From Fibrobacterota bacterium (GTDB lineage: Bacteria > Fibrobacterota > Chitinivibrionia > Chitinivibrionales > FEN-1185): 64,000 nucleotides of DNA. Location: the NCBI GenBank assembly GCA_003165595.1, contig PLWQ01000012.1:395542-459541 (forward strand), in the 5' to 3' direction. How positions within the stretch are numbered: position 1 is the first letter of the stretch; each line of letters starts with the position of its first letter. Positions 7,982-17,063 of this stretch are shown here, piece by piece. The notes under the pieces were generated by a model. The model did no database searches. It had not been told where the DNA came from and saw only the letters and a list, made by a program, of their open reading frames with translations. Position numbers and translations under genes: made by a program.

Positions 7982-8887
7982 TCAGGGGATAAACCGGTGA
8001 AGGTCTTTGATGCAGGAGACGTTCTCCCGTTCGCAGAATTCGCGGATACCGGCAAGGACCCTCGCGGTGGTTGTCGGGTCCACAAAATTGGCGGTGCCTA
8101 TCTGAACTGCGGAGGCGCCCGCGAGCAGGTATTGCAGCGCGTCAAGCGGACCCGAGATTCCACCCAGGCCGATAACCGGTATGCTCACCGCCCTGCTTAC
8201 CGCATAGGTTGCGGCAACGCCAACGGGCCGGATTGCCGGTCCCGACAATCCGCCGGTGCCCATGGGCAGCACGGGCTTTTTCGCGCCAACGTCGATGACC
8301 ATGCCCACCAGCGTGTTGATGCACGATACGGCATCGGCGCCGCCTTCCTGAGCCGCCTTGGCAATGGTCCGGATATCGGTGACATTGGGCGTGAGCTTCA
8401 CGATGATGGGGTTCTTTGTCCGCTTGCGGAGGTCGGCGGTGAGCCGCTCCACCTGCGCCGGATCGGTGCCGAACGCCATACCGCCGTGTTTGACATTTGG
8501 ACACGACACGTTGATCTCGTATCCCCAGATTCCCGGGCAGGTCTCCAGTTTTTCGAGCACCCTGGCGTATTCGTCGGCCGATGAACCGGCGATATTGACG
8601 ACCACGGCGCACGGCAATTCCCTGCAATGGGGCATTTTCTCGGAAATAAACCGATCGACGCCCACGTTTGCAAGGCCGATCGAATTGATGAGCCCGGACG
8701 GCGTTTCGACGATGCGGGGGATGTCGTTGCCGGGGCGGGGCATAAGGGTCACCGCCTTGGTGTAGAGGGCGCCGATTGCCGCAAAGTCGACCAGCTGCTC
8801 GTATTCGCCGCCGTACCCGAACGTTCCAGAGGCAACGCCAACGGGGTTCGGAAGTTTCTTCCCGCCTATTGCAACACTCAGGTCCAC
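7982..8887 (-). CDS. pyrD: Dihydroorotate dehydrogenase B, catalytic subunit
   Basis: A 301-aa class 1B DHODH of pyrimidine synthesis, partner of PyrK. Motifs are NPVGVASGTFGYGGEY, NIAGSS, INVSCPNVKHGG (Cys as the class-1 base), KLTPNVTD and GLGGISGPLDALQYLLAGA. The frame stays open far upstream, but a GTG at 8885-8887 has an excellent AGGAG six bases before it and gives the family N terminus MDLSVAIGGKKLPNPVG. That start overlaps the end of pyrK by 10 nt, showing translational coupling. Confidence 0.94.
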   Translation of the reverse strand: MDLSVAIGGKKLPNPVGVASGTFGYGGEYEQLVDFAAIGALYTKAVTLMPRPGNDIPRIVETPSGLINSIGLANVGVDRFISEKMPHCRELPCAVVVNIAGSSADEYARVLEKLETCPGIWGYEINVSCPNVKHGGMAFGTDPAQVERLTADLRKRTKNPIIVKLTPNVTDIRTIAKAAQEGGADAVSCINTLVGMVIDVGAKKPVLPMGTGGLSGPAIRPVGVAATYAVSRAVSIPVIGLGGISGPLDALQYLLAGASAVQIGTANFVDPTTTARVLAGIREFCERENVSCIKDLHRFIP

Positions 8888-9666
8888 AAAATTCTCCTGC
8901 TGTCGAATACCGGACCTTCGGTGCATGCTCGCGCAAAACCGTTTGCGCCGGCATCCGTCACTCTCACCGCACAGCCCATGCACGCTCCAACGCCGCAGGC
9001 CATTACCTGCTCCACCGAGACAAAACAGGAAAGCCCTCGGGCCAGCGCCCATTCGTGGCAGCCGGCTAATAGCGGCGCGGGCCCGCAGGAAAAAACCGCA
9101 GAGGAAGCATACTGCATCGGCGACAGCGTGGCAAGGTAGGTGAGTGGCGTGCCGTGAATGCCTTCGGACCCGTCGTCGGTGCAGACGACGGCCTTTACAG
9201 AAGGTAACAGGTTCAGCCGCGGCAGCTGCGATCGCGTCCGGCATCCCAGAACAACGGTGCATGCTAGGTTTCTCTGCGCGCAGTGGTTGGCGAGAAACGC
9301 AACGGGGCCGAAGCCCGTTCCGCCGGCGACAAGATAGAAGTGCGCATACCCGGCCGTGGCGAACCGGAAGAAGTCATTGCCCAGCGGGCCGATGATGTTG
9401 ATGGTCCCACCTGCAGGTTTGCACGAAAGCAGCTCGGTCGCCGGTCCGCGTTTCTTGTAGGCTATTGCCGCTACACCGGTCTTCTCGTCGTAGCGCGAGA
9501 ACGCAAAAGGCCTCCGCAACAGCGGCGCCGAATACGGCGAGACCCGGATGGTACAGAACTGTCCGGGCAGGACCGGGCCCGCCGCCGCGTCCCACGCGAA
9601 AGCAAGTTCGAAAAAGCAATCCGACACAGAGGCGTGAGACAGGATTTTTGCAATAAATTGTTTCAT
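8878..9666 (-). CDS. pyrK: Dihydroorotate dehydrogenase B, electron-transfer subunit
   Basis: A 262-aa PyrK, which carries FAD and a [2Fe-2S] cluster and passes electrons from PyrD to NAD+. The FAD domain has LLRRPFAFS; the NAD domain has VAGGTGFGPVAFLA; the cluster ligands are Cys224, Cys229, Cys232 and Cys248 (CGVGACMGC and RACTEG). I chose the ATG at 9666 (MKQFIAKILSHAS) because it fits the usual PyrK length. An ATG at 9747 would add 27 residues unlike the family. Neither start has a strong ribosome binding site. Confidence 0.92.
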   Translation of the reverse strand: MKQFIAKILSHASVSDCFFELAFAWDAAAGPVLPGQFCTIRVSPYSAPLLRRPFAFSRYDEKTGVAAIAYKKRGPATELLSCKPAGGTINIIGPLGNDFFRFATAGYAHFYLVAGGTGFGPVAFLANHCAQRNLACTVVLGCRTRSQLPRLNLLPSVKAVVCTDDGSEGIHGTPLTYLATLSPMQYASSAVFSCGPAPLLAGCHEWALARGLSCFVSVEQVMACGVGACMGCAVRVTDAGANGFARACTEGPVFDSRRILWT

Positions 9667-9910
9667 CGTCCGTAAACTTGTCTCTTGCAAGAGTGGGTTC
9701 TTGTTTATCCATCCATAAATTAGTTTATGAAATCGCGGCAATCCCATTTTTTATGCGTGCAGGATGCCTGAATAGTATTTTCTAGGTTTGACAGCGAGGT
9801 AGTAATTCCCGGCGCCTGCAAAAAGGAAAAGCCGGGGGCACCACTCTTGTCAAACACTAGCGGTCAAGCCACGTCGGAGCAAGGAGCAGCGTATTCTTCG
9901 TAGAGCAAAT

Positions 9911-11503
9911 TTGCCCCGCCTTTGGCGCTGCGGTTTCGGCATGGCGGTGCTATCTTCGGCCGTGGTGTGCATGGCACTGGACTCTCCCGATCTCAAGGCC
10001 TATTCCAAGCTTTTTCCCGGCGCCCAATTCGAAGACCAGGCCCGGGTACCCGAACAGCAGCCCGACAACTCCGTCGTTCCCGAAGCCTATTACATCGGCG
10101 GCGGGGACGTGTTTCAGATTTCGGTTGTCGAATCGCCCTCAATCCAGTATACCGGAACGGTCAACGAAAACTGCGACGTCTATATCGCCGAACTCGGCAT
10201 CATCAAAATCGGAAAGACGAATCTGGTCCAGGCGAAAAAACGCATCGCCGACTTTGTGGCCTCGAAACTCAAGAGGCAGTTCGAAGTGTATGTCTCCCTT
10301 GTGAAGACAAAGAGCGCGGTGGTGAGCGTGTCCGGCGCCGTGTCGAGTCCCGGAACCTATAGGCTTCCCGGAACATCGCGGCTTTTCGACGCCATCAAGG
10401 CCGCCAACGGCGGCACGGTTCCTTCGTATAATGACTACGACTATCGCGACGTTGAATGCCGCAACAGGGACTCGGTGCACGTGCTCGACCTTTTCAAATA
10501 TCTGCTTGCCAACAATCAGTCCGAAAATCCCTACCTGTATCCCGGCGACAATGTCAGGCTCTCGCTCGCCCAGCGCAGAGTACTTATCACGGGGGCGCTC
10601 AAGTCACAGGTGACGGGATGGATTCCCATCAGACAAGATGAACCGGCAGCCGACTTCCTTTCGCTTTTTGCGTTCGACGCGTCGGCCGATTCGGACCACA
10701 TCATTATTCAGCGAACCAATCCCGGCAATTCGAGCCTTACCAAGATTTTTTCCCTCCGCGAGCCGGTTTCGTTCACCCTCAAGGACCGCGACCTTATCAT
10801 TGTGTCGGAGAAGGAAAACTACCCGCAGGCGCTCGCCGTAACTATCCGCGGGGAAGTCGCGCGTCCCGGAATGTATCCCTTGGTAAAGAACGTCACCAAG
10901 GCGACCGACCTGGTCGCGGAGGCAGGTGGCGCCACCGGGTTCGGCAATTCGGAACGCGCCTACGTCGTGCGCCGCAGGAAGATGCTCAGCGAGGAGATGA
11001 AACAGAATTATAATGCCCTCAAGCCGGTGGTGACCACCGGCTTGTTCGACAATTCGGTGCGTCCCGAAATAAACGCCGGGCTCTTCCGAATGAACGCATC
11101 GAACGATTTTTCGGTCCTCAGGTTGAGCGACAATAAGGACGGTCTGGTGCTCGAGCCCGAGGACGAAATTGTGATTCCAAAAAAGGAATTCTGCGTGTAC
11201 GTCAGCGGAAGCGTATGCAACCCGGGCGCCTATCCTTTTGTCGCCGGCGGCACCAAATCCCATTACATCGGACTTGCCGGCGGCTATTCTTCGAAAGCCG
11301 ACAGATCGAATTCGTTCGTCGTCACATATTACGGTTCGGTAATGCAAGTGAAGGAAGACGGCGCGCTCGAGGAAGGCGATGTAATCATTGTTCCCGATTC
11401 GCAACAATACAAATTCCTGACCCTCGTGTTTATTCCGATTCTATCGGCTGTTGCGATAACCATATCCACCATTCTGGCGATATACACGAACGTTCATCAC
11501 TAG
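9911..11503 (+). CDS. SLBB-domain polysaccharide export protein with C-terminal membrane helix
   Basis: A 530-aa Wza/OtnA-like exporter. A signal peptide (about residues 1-22) is followed by a Poly_export domain (YYIGGGDVFQISV through KSAVVSVSGAV) and SLBB repeats around residues 138-185 (VSGAVSSPGTYRL), 310-350 (IRGEVARPGMYPL) and 430-475 (VSGSVCNPGAYPF). A hydrophobic helix near 503-526 is followed by a short tail. Wza-type proteins form outer-membrane export channels. The TTG at 9911 gives a basic n-region (PRLWR); an ATG at 9941 is the alternative. It precedes exbB-exbD-tonB with a 245-nt gap. No polysaccharide synthesis genes adjoin it. Confidence 0.87.
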   Translation: MPRLWRCGFGMAVLSSAVVCMALDSPDLKAYSKLFPGAQFEDQARVPEQQPDNSVVPEAYYIGGGDVFQISVVESPSIQYTGTVNENCDVYIAELGIIKIGKTNLVQAKKRIADFVASKLKRQFEVYVSLVKTKSAVVSVSGAVSSPGTYRLPGTSRLFDAIKAANGGTVPSYNDYDYRDVECRNRDSVHVLDLFKYLLANNQSENPYLYPGDNVRLSLAQRRVLITGALKSQVTGWIPIRQDEPAADFLSLFAFDASADSDHIIIQRTNPGNSSLTKIFSLREPVSFTLKDRDLIIVSEKENYPQALAVTIRGEVARPGMYPLVKNVTKATDLVAEAGGATGFGNSERAYVVRRRKMLSEEMKQNYNALKPVVTTGLFDNSVRPEINAGLFRMNASNDFSVLRLSDNKDGLVLEPEDEIVIPKKEFCVYVSGSVCNPGAYPFVAGGTKSHYIGLAGGYSSKADRSNSFVVTYYGSVMQVKEDGALEEGDVIIVPDSQQYKFLTLVFIPILSAVAITISTILAIYTNVHH

Positions 11504-11748
11504 GCCGGCGCCAGCTTCGGCGATTTTCGGACCACCGGCCGCTTTCGGTTGGGTAGGAAAGTGCCTTTCACCGACCCATCGTGCAATTCACGGAAATTGA
11601 TCCGGAGGGTATCCGCTTCCTGGTGTAGTTTTTTACCTCGGTCTTTCGCGTAAACGGTTCAAACAAGCCCAGGCGTGACCTCGGCCGTCGTTCTTTTAGT
11701 TCCCGGAAAAACCGTCAGTCTCGTTCATCAACAAGGAGCCTGTCTGCC

Positions 11749-12381
11749 ATGATTCACACTATCGCGACATTCTTCAATTCCGGCGGCCCCTTCATGTGGG
11801 TCATCTTGATAGTGCTGGCGATCTCGACCGCGGTCGTGCTCGAAAGAGTCTTTTTCTATTTTGTCGTATGCAGAGCGAGCGGACCGGTGCTTGTATCCAG
11901 GATAGCCTCCGCGCTTCGGGACGGCAAAGCCGATGAGGCAAAGAGGGTCGTGAGCAAGGGAAATGCTCCGATAACCGTGCTCCTGCGCACGGCCGTCGAC
12001 CGCTTTTCGGCGGGCATGGGCATGCACGACATCGAAGAAGGCATGGAAGAGGCGGCGATCATCGAAATGCCGAAAATGATCCAGCGCCTCAACTACCTTT
12101 CGCTTTTTGCAAACATCGCCACCCTGCTCGGGCTGTTGGGAACCATTTCCGGATTGCAGGCGTCATTTTCGTCCCTCGCGTCGGTGGAAGCGTCCAAAAA
12201 GGCGTCTATGCTCGCAGCCGGCATTGCCGAGGCCATGAACTGCACCGCGTTCGGCCTCATCGTGGCGGTCCCCTGTATGGTGGCCTATACCGCGCTGTAC
12301 AATAAGCAGGCCCAGTTGACAAAGATGATCGACGATTCGGTGGTGAAGACACTCAATTTCATGAAGAAGCTGAAACCGTGA
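11749..12381 (+). CDS. exbB: ExbB/TolQ/MotA-family proton channel subunit
   Basis: A 210-aa inner-membrane protein with three predicted helices: about 13-33 (FMWVILIVLAISTAVVLERV), 117-137 (NIATLLGLLGTISGL) and 158-180 (AMNCTAFGLIVAVPCMVAY). The LLGTISGL and TAFGLIVAVP segments are the conserved ExbB/TolQ channel helices. With ExbD it converts proton motive force into TonB movement. AAGGAG lies upstream of the ATG. The stop overlaps the GTG of the first exbD by 4 nt. The three downstream genes and the receptor make TonB service more likely than the Tol-Pal role. Confidence 0.93.
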   Translation: MIHTIATFFNSGGPFMWVILIVLAISTAVVLERVFFYFVVCRASGPVLVSRIASALRDGKADEAKRVVSKGNAPITVLLRTAVDRFSAGMGMHDIEEGMEEAAIIEMPKMIQRLNYLSLFANIATLLGLLGTISGLQASFSSLASVEASKKASMLAAGIAEAMNCTAFGLIVAVPCMVAYTALYNKQAQLTKMIDDSVVKTLNFMKKLKP

Positions 12382-12881
12382 AGACTCTGTCCGTCGGCAA
12401 AAAGGGATTTCTGCCGTCCGAGGTGATCGAGGCGGAGATCGACATCGACGTGAAGCCGATAATGAACGTGCTCATTATCCTTATTCCGTTTCTCGTGTCG
12501 GTGGCGGTGTACACCAACCTCGCGGTTATCGACATGTCTCTGCCGCCCAACGTAACCACGGCAGCGGCGCAAGGCGCGGCCAACGAAAAACCCAAGGTGA
12601 AAATTACAGTTCTCGTGGCGCAATCGTTTTGCGCCATCACCCTCGGCGATGCGCTGCTCGATTCCATTCCGCGCGCCGGAGACGACTATCCGTACGACAC
12701 GCTCGCCGCGCGCCTCCTGGTGCGCCGCGCAGCCGCAGACGTAAAGGACGAAGTGATCGTCGCCCCGCGCGACGGGATTCACTTCAAATACGTCGTTCGC
12801 ATTATGGACGCCTGCAAGAAGACCGGATTCGACAAAGTGAGCCTCGCCAGCGCAACGGAAAGCCCCGCCGGGGGCAGATGA
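12378..12881 (+). CDS. exbD: ExbD/TolR-family protein (first copy)
   Basis: A 167-aa biopolymer-transport protein with a cytoplasmic N terminus, one membrane helix (IMNVLIILIPFLVSVAVYTNLAVI) and a periplasmic domain ending ACKKTGFDKVSLAS, the usual ExbD close. The GTG at 12378 overlaps the exbB stop. The position just before the helix reads VKPIMNVLIIL where most ExbDs have an Asp in the helix (PLxDVxLLLL). Asp is replaced by Asn, so this copy may not carry the proton-relay carboxylate. The second copy does. Confidence 0.88.
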   Translation: MKTLSVGKKGFLPSEVIEAEIDIDVKPIMNVLIILIPFLVSVAVYTNLAVIDMSLPPNVTTAAAQGAANEKPKVKITVLVAQSFCAITLGDALLDSIPRAGDDYPYDTLAARLLVRRAAADVKDEVIVAPRDGIHFKYVVRIMDACKKTGFDKVSLASATESPAGGR

Positions 12882-12882
12882 C

Positions 12883-13341
12883 ATGAACCTTCACAAGAAG
12901 AAGTTCTCCGCCGCCGTCATCAGCGACATCATCAAGCCGCAGATGACGTCGCTCATCGACATTCTCACCCTGCTGCTCGTGTTTCTTATCCAGAGCTTCA
13001 ATGCCGAGGGAACGCTCATTACACCGTCGTCGGACCTCGAACTGCCCCTGTCGTCATCAAAACAGCCGCCCGTCCCCAGCATGATGATTGAGATAACGCA
13101 TGACGCCGTGATTGCGGAAGGGAAACAGCTCGCGTCCAACATTTCGTTTGCGGCCTCGCCCGATCTGCTGGTGTCGAGCGTCTACGCATGGCTCTCGCGC
13201 CAGAAAAGCGCGGACGGGGGACCAAAACGGATCGTCATCCAATGCGACCGCGAGATCGAGTTCAACATTGTCAAGCGTGTGATGTACACATGCAGCAAGG
13301 CCGGATTCACCGATTTTTCCGTGCTTGTGATAGAGGATTAG
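12883..13341 (+). CDS. exbD: ExbD/TolR-family protein (second copy)
   Basis: A 152-aa ExbD paralogue with one helix beginning MTSLIDILTLLLVFLIQSF, which holds the conserved Asp of the proton path, and a periplasmic domain ending MYTCSKAGFTDFSVLVIED. It starts one base after the first exbD stop. Tandem ExbDs occur in several phyla and are thought to form hetero-assemblies around the ExbB pentamer. Here only the second copy has the helix Asp. Confidence 0.9.
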   Translation: MNLHKKKFSAAVISDIIKPQMTSLIDILTLLLVFLIQSFNAEGTLITPSSDLELPLSSSKQPPVPSMMIEITHDAVIAEGKQLASNISFAASPDLLVSSVYAWLSRQKSADGGPKRIVIQCDREIEFNIVKRVMYTCSKAGFTDFSVLVIED

Positions 13342-13344
13342 GCC

Positions 13345-14133
13345 ATGGCCGCTGGCATGGACAACATCACGCTCAACCTGCTGTCGGGCCCTCCCCGGCG
13401 GTCGTACAATAGCCCGTTCGGCGCCATTGTCGCGGCAACATTGCTGCTCTTTTTCGCCGCCGGAATGTACCTCAAATCCGTCAAGGCGCTGCCGGCCCGT
13501 CTCGAAGAAAAGCGCGTCACCGAAGTCACCACGCAATTCGTTGTCCCCGAAAAGAAAAAGCCGCCCCCGCCCAAACCCAAACCTGTGCACGAAGAAAAGC
13601 CGATCGATCTCACCAAGGCCCCGCTTCTCAACCAGAAACAGGACTTTACCGCGCCGCCGCAGAACGTTCCGGCGCAGACGAAGGAAGCGGCGCGGCCCAT
13701 ATACGGACTGAGGCGCGTGTACTCCACGGGCATCGGGGCGGGCGGTTCCGTGTCCGACGCGGTGATAGGGAAGATCGGAAATACACTTGACAAAGACGTC
13801 GATACGGTAACGGCCACAAAGAAAGACCTTGCCGGCCCGCTGGTTTCGATTACCACCGTAACGTCTGCGCCGCGCCTGAGAAAAGAGGTAAAGCCCGAAT
13901 ACACCAAGGAGATGATTGCGGCGAAAGCGGAAGGCGTGATCAGGGCCGAACTGCTGGTGGGCGGCGACGGCAAAGTGAAAGAAGTAAAGATTCTCAACGA
14001 TATCGGGTACGGGACACGTGAGAGCGCCCGTGAGTTATTTTTCAAGCTGGAATTTGATCCGGCTATGCGTGACGGCAAACCGGTTGCGACGTGGATAACG
14101 TTTTCGATACGCTACGTGCTTCTGCAGGAGTGA
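13345..14133 (+). CDS. tonB: TonB-family energy transducer
   Basis: A 262-aa TonB. A short cytoplasmic start is followed by an anchor helix (about 24-43), a proline/lysine-rich spacer (KKKPPPPKPKP, about 68-80) and a C-terminal TonB domain from about residue 170 (VKPEYTKEMIAAKAEGVIRAELLV, then VATWITFSIRYVL). It transmits energy from ExbB/ExbD to outer-membrane receptors. It starts 3 nt after the second exbD, and its TGA shares bases with the ATG of the receptor gene, so the five genes exbB to receptor form one coupled operon. Confidence 0.93.
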   Translation: MAAGMDNITLNLLSGPPRRSYNSPFGAIVAATLLLFFAAGMYLKSVKALPARLEEKRVTEVTTQFVVPEKKKPPPPKPKPVHEEKPIDLTKAPLLNQKQDFTAPPQNVPAQTKEAARPIYGLRRVYSTGIGAGGSVSDAVIGKIGNTLDKDVDTVTATKKDLAGPLVSITTVTSAPRLRKEVKPEYTKEMIAAKAEGVIRAELLVGGDGKVKEVKILNDIGYGTRESARELFFKLEFDPAMRDGKPVATWITFSIRYVLLQE

Positions 14134-16955
14134 TGATGCGGCTGCCGGTTTACAACTCCGTAGTGCCGTGCGCAGGCTTCGTCGTGTGCCTGATGTGGGC
14201 ACTGGCCTGCGCGCAAATCACGGAAAGCGCTCCTTCGCCCGCGCCCGCGGCCTCGGCACACTCCCCGACTCCGGTAGATACGGCGCGCGGCGCGCCCCAC
14301 GACAGCCTCCCGCCCATCGACTCGATGCCCCGGCTTATCAATTTTGTCAAGGCCTCTTACCCGCCCGACCTGGTGAGGAAAGGCGTGGAAGGCGCGGTGG
14401 TGCTCGACCTCGTGGTGGACACTCTCGGCTTGGTGGACAGTGTCGCGATAGTCAAGGGCTTCTTCCCGCGACTCGATTCCAGCGCGGCCGAAGCGGCCCG
14501 GAAATTCGTCTTTGCGCCCGCAAAAGCGGTCGGCAGGCCCGTTCCGGTAATCCTGCAATACGTCTACCGTTTCACCGTCCAGGAAGTCGCCGAAAAAATC
14601 GAACAATATGTGAACCTCAAGGGCCGGCTGCTCGAACGCGGCACGCGCGCGCCCGTGCGCGATGCCACGGTCATCGTAAGCTACCGCGACACCACGGCCG
14701 ATACCTCGCTTGGCGTACCGTTCGGCACATACCTGAAGAAGATTTGCAATTTCGGCAGTCAGCACTGCGAAGAAAACGCTCTTGTCACGCTCACCGACTC
14801 GCTCGGCAGGTACAGTTTTTCTTCCCTCCCCTGCGGTCCGGTCACCATAAAGGTGGTGTGCCCGGGATATGAGCAGCTTGTCGAAAGCGATTCGGTCCAG
14901 CACGGGATTGCCAAGGAAATCACGTACCACATTCAGCGGTTTTCCTACAGCGAATACGAAATAGTCGTGTACGGGAAATCCGAAAAGAAAGAGGTGGAGC
15001 AATACACCCTCACGCTGAACGAAGTGAAAAAGGTACCCGGACTCGGCGGCGATGCCGTCAAAGTGGTAACAGCGCTTCCGGGAGTTGCGCGGTCGGCCTT
15101 CGACGCGGCCGGCATCATCGTGCGCGGTTCCGGCACGGGCGACACCCGGTATATGCTTGACGGCGTCCAGATCCCCCTTCTGTTTCACTTCGGCGGGCTC
15201 AAATCCACCTACAATTCCGATGCCCTCGCAACAGTGGACCTCTATCCCGGCGGTTGGGGCACGCGCTACGGCGGCGCACTCGGGGGAATCATCGAACTCA
15301 AGGGCCGCGAGGCCAAGACCGACAGGCTCCACGGATATCTCGACGGCAACCTGTTTGACGCATCGGTTTTTCTTGAAGGACCGATCACCAATCAACTGTC
15401 GTTCCTTCTTACTGCGCGGCGAAGCTACATTGCCAATGTCCTCAATTTCGTGGTTACCGACGTGCTCAAGGAAAACTTGTTCTTCACCGCGGTCCCCTTC
15501 TATTGGGACTACATTTTCCGAACGGACTACAGACCCAATAAATCCATGCATTTCTACCTCACCCTGTTCGGATCAAAAGACCGGCTCGATCTGATCACGA
15601 GCCAGGTTAGGGGCGGCAGCACGGAAATCAGCAGTGCCACCAACGAAGTGTCGGACGAGCAATATTTTCATATGGGAATTCTGGGCTGGGACTGGGACAT
15701 CGGTCCGTCTCTCCGGAACGAATTCCGGTATTCGCTCACCAAGTACGTTTCCGGCGTGTCAGCCTTCGGATTCCTTGACGTCCAGGCAGACGAACTCGCG
15801 CATTACATCCGCGACCAGTTCACGTATATGAGGTCCGACAACCTCAAATTGAATTTCGGCGCGGACATGGCCATTACGCCGTATTCGCTTGATCTGGCTA
15901 TCCCCGCGGCCGACAACAGCATCGTTAGAGACACGTCACGCTACACGTTCGGTCCCCTTGGTGCGTACCTCAATGCCGAATGGCGGCCCGTCAAGAAACT
16001 TCTTGTTATGCCCGGCATACGGTACGACTACTATCCGGAGTTGCGGTACTACAAAGGCTCGGTGATTCCGGAATTCTGGGACTACAATTTCAACAATACG
16101 CAGCGGACTTCAGGCGAGCCGTCGGTCAGGGTATCTGCAAAATACGAGCTCGTCAAGAATCAGATCCTCAAGGGATCTCTTGGAACGTATAACGAGACCC
16201 CGCAGCCGGTGGGCCAGGCAATTGACAAGGTGTGGGGCAACCCGAACCTGCCGGCCGAAAAAGGGAGCCAGTACGTGCTCGGCTACGAATGGCAGGCTAC
16301 CGATCTTGTCAATGCGGATGTGCAGGCATACTACAACCGCCAATGGGACCTGGCCCGGCAGGCGACAGCGGCCGACATCGCGGCGGACCCGACAGGCTAC
16401 CAGAAATACTACGGCGACGGCATGGGGCGTATGTACGGCCTCGAGCTGATGATCCGGCACGACCAGGGCAAACGGTTTTTCGGCTGGATTGCCTATTCTT
16501 TGTCAAGAAGCGAGCGTTTCAACTTCGACGAAAACAAGTGGGACCTGTTCGGCAAGGACGAGACGCATAATCTGCAGCTGGTGGGCAGTCTTCGGTTCAA
16601 GGGGAACAGGGAACTCGGCATCCGCGCGCGATATGTTACAGGCGATCCCACCACACCCGTTCTCGGCGTCAAATGGTTCGACGCCACGGCCCGCACCTAT
16701 GTACCGCTCTACGGAGGACACAATTCGGGCCGCATGGACCCGTTCCTTTCCCTCGACCTCCGATACGAACGAAAGTTTATCTTCAAGAGCTGGATCTGGG
16801 ACGTCTATCTTGACATTACAAACCTGAGCAATTTGTTCGGCTACGGGTACAAGAGCCCGGAAACGGGAAGCTATATCTGGAACTACGACTATACCGAGAA
16901 GCAATTCATCTCCGACATTACCCGGCCCGCCCTGGGGATAGAATTCCAGTTTTAG
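14133..16955 (+). CDS. TonB-dependent outer-membrane receptor with N-terminal TonB-like domain
   Basis: A 940-aa receptor. Order: signal peptide (about 1-27), Pro/Ser-rich linker, a TonB C-terminal-like domain (about 66-150: YPPDLVRKGVEGAVVLDLVVD, then PVPVILQYVYRFTV), a carboxypeptidase-regulatory-like beta domain (about 160-280), the plug (about 290-395, with YMLDGVQIP and GGALGGIIELKGRE) and a 22-strand-type barrel ending in the aromatic EFQF. The substrate is unknown. An internal TonB-like module on a receptor is unusual; it may act in cis or be a signalling domain. The start ATG at 14133 overlaps the tonB stop. Confidence 0.9.
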   Translation: MMRLPVYNSVVPCAGFVVCLMWALACAQITESAPSPAPAASAHSPTPVDTARGAPHDSLPPIDSMPRLINFVKASYPPDLVRKGVEGAVVLDLVVDTLGLVDSVAIVKGFFPRLDSSAAEAARKFVFAPAKAVGRPVPVILQYVYRFTVQEVAEKIEQYVNLKGRLLERGTRAPVRDATVIVSYRDTTADTSLGVPFGTYLKKICNFGSQHCEENALVTLTDSLGRYSFSSLPCGPVTIKVVCPGYEQLVESDSVQHGIAKEITYHIQRFSYSEYEIVVYGKSEKKEVEQYTLTLNEVKKVPGLGGDAVKVVTALPGVARSAFDAAGIIVRGSGTGDTRYMLDGVQIPLLFHFGGLKSTYNSDALATVDLYPGGWGTRYGGALGGIIELKGREAKTDRLHGYLDGNLFDASVFLEGPITNQLSFLLTARRSYIANVLNFVVTDVLKENLFFTAVPFYWDYIFRTDYRPNKSMHFYLTLFGSKDRLDLITSQVRGGSTEISSATNEVSDEQYFHMGILGWDWDIGPSLRNEFRYSLTKYVSGVSAFGFLDVQADELAHYIRDQFTYMRSDNLKLNFGADMAITPYSLDLAIPAADNSIVRDTSRYTFGPLGAYLNAEWRPVKKLLVMPGIRYDYYPELRYYKGSVIPEFWDYNFNNTQRTSGEPSVRVSAKYELVKNQILKGSLGTYNETPQPVGQAIDKVWGNPNLPAEKGSQYVLGYEWQATDLVNADVQAYYNRQWDLARQATAADIAADPTGYQKYYGDGMGRMYGLELMIRHDQGKRFFGWIAYSLSRSERFNFDENKWDLFGKDETHNLQLVGSLRFKGNRELGIRARYVTGDPTTPVLGVKWFDATARTYVPLYGGHNSGRMDPFLSLDLRYERKFIFKSWIWDVYLDITNLSNLFGYGYKSPETGSYIWNYDYTEKQFISDITRPALGIEFQF

Positions 16956-16982
16956 AGCAGCATCCGTCAAACGGTCGAATAC

Positions 16983-17058
16983 TTCACCACAGAGGACACG
17001 GAAAAATTCAAATCACAAGAGTCGTTTTTTCTCTGTGCTCTCTGTGCCTCTGTGGTGA
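16983..17058. repeat. CACAGAG-type interspersed inverted repeat (copy A)
   Basis: The left arm begins TTCACCACAGAGGACACGG. The right arm (17025-17058), read in reverse, begins TCACCACAGAGGCACAGAG and carries 9-base CACAGAGAG-like units. It lies between the convergent receptor gene and the 97-aa gene, where it could also act as a two-way terminator. Related copies are at 25455 and 30243. Confidence 0.75.
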
Positions 17059-17063
17059 GTTTT

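Noticed and set aside
9748-9910. Riboswitch (c-di-GMP type) before the SLBB gene
   Set aside because: Short GC pairings are present (CCCGGCGCC/AGCCGGGGG), but no conserved riboswitch core was found.
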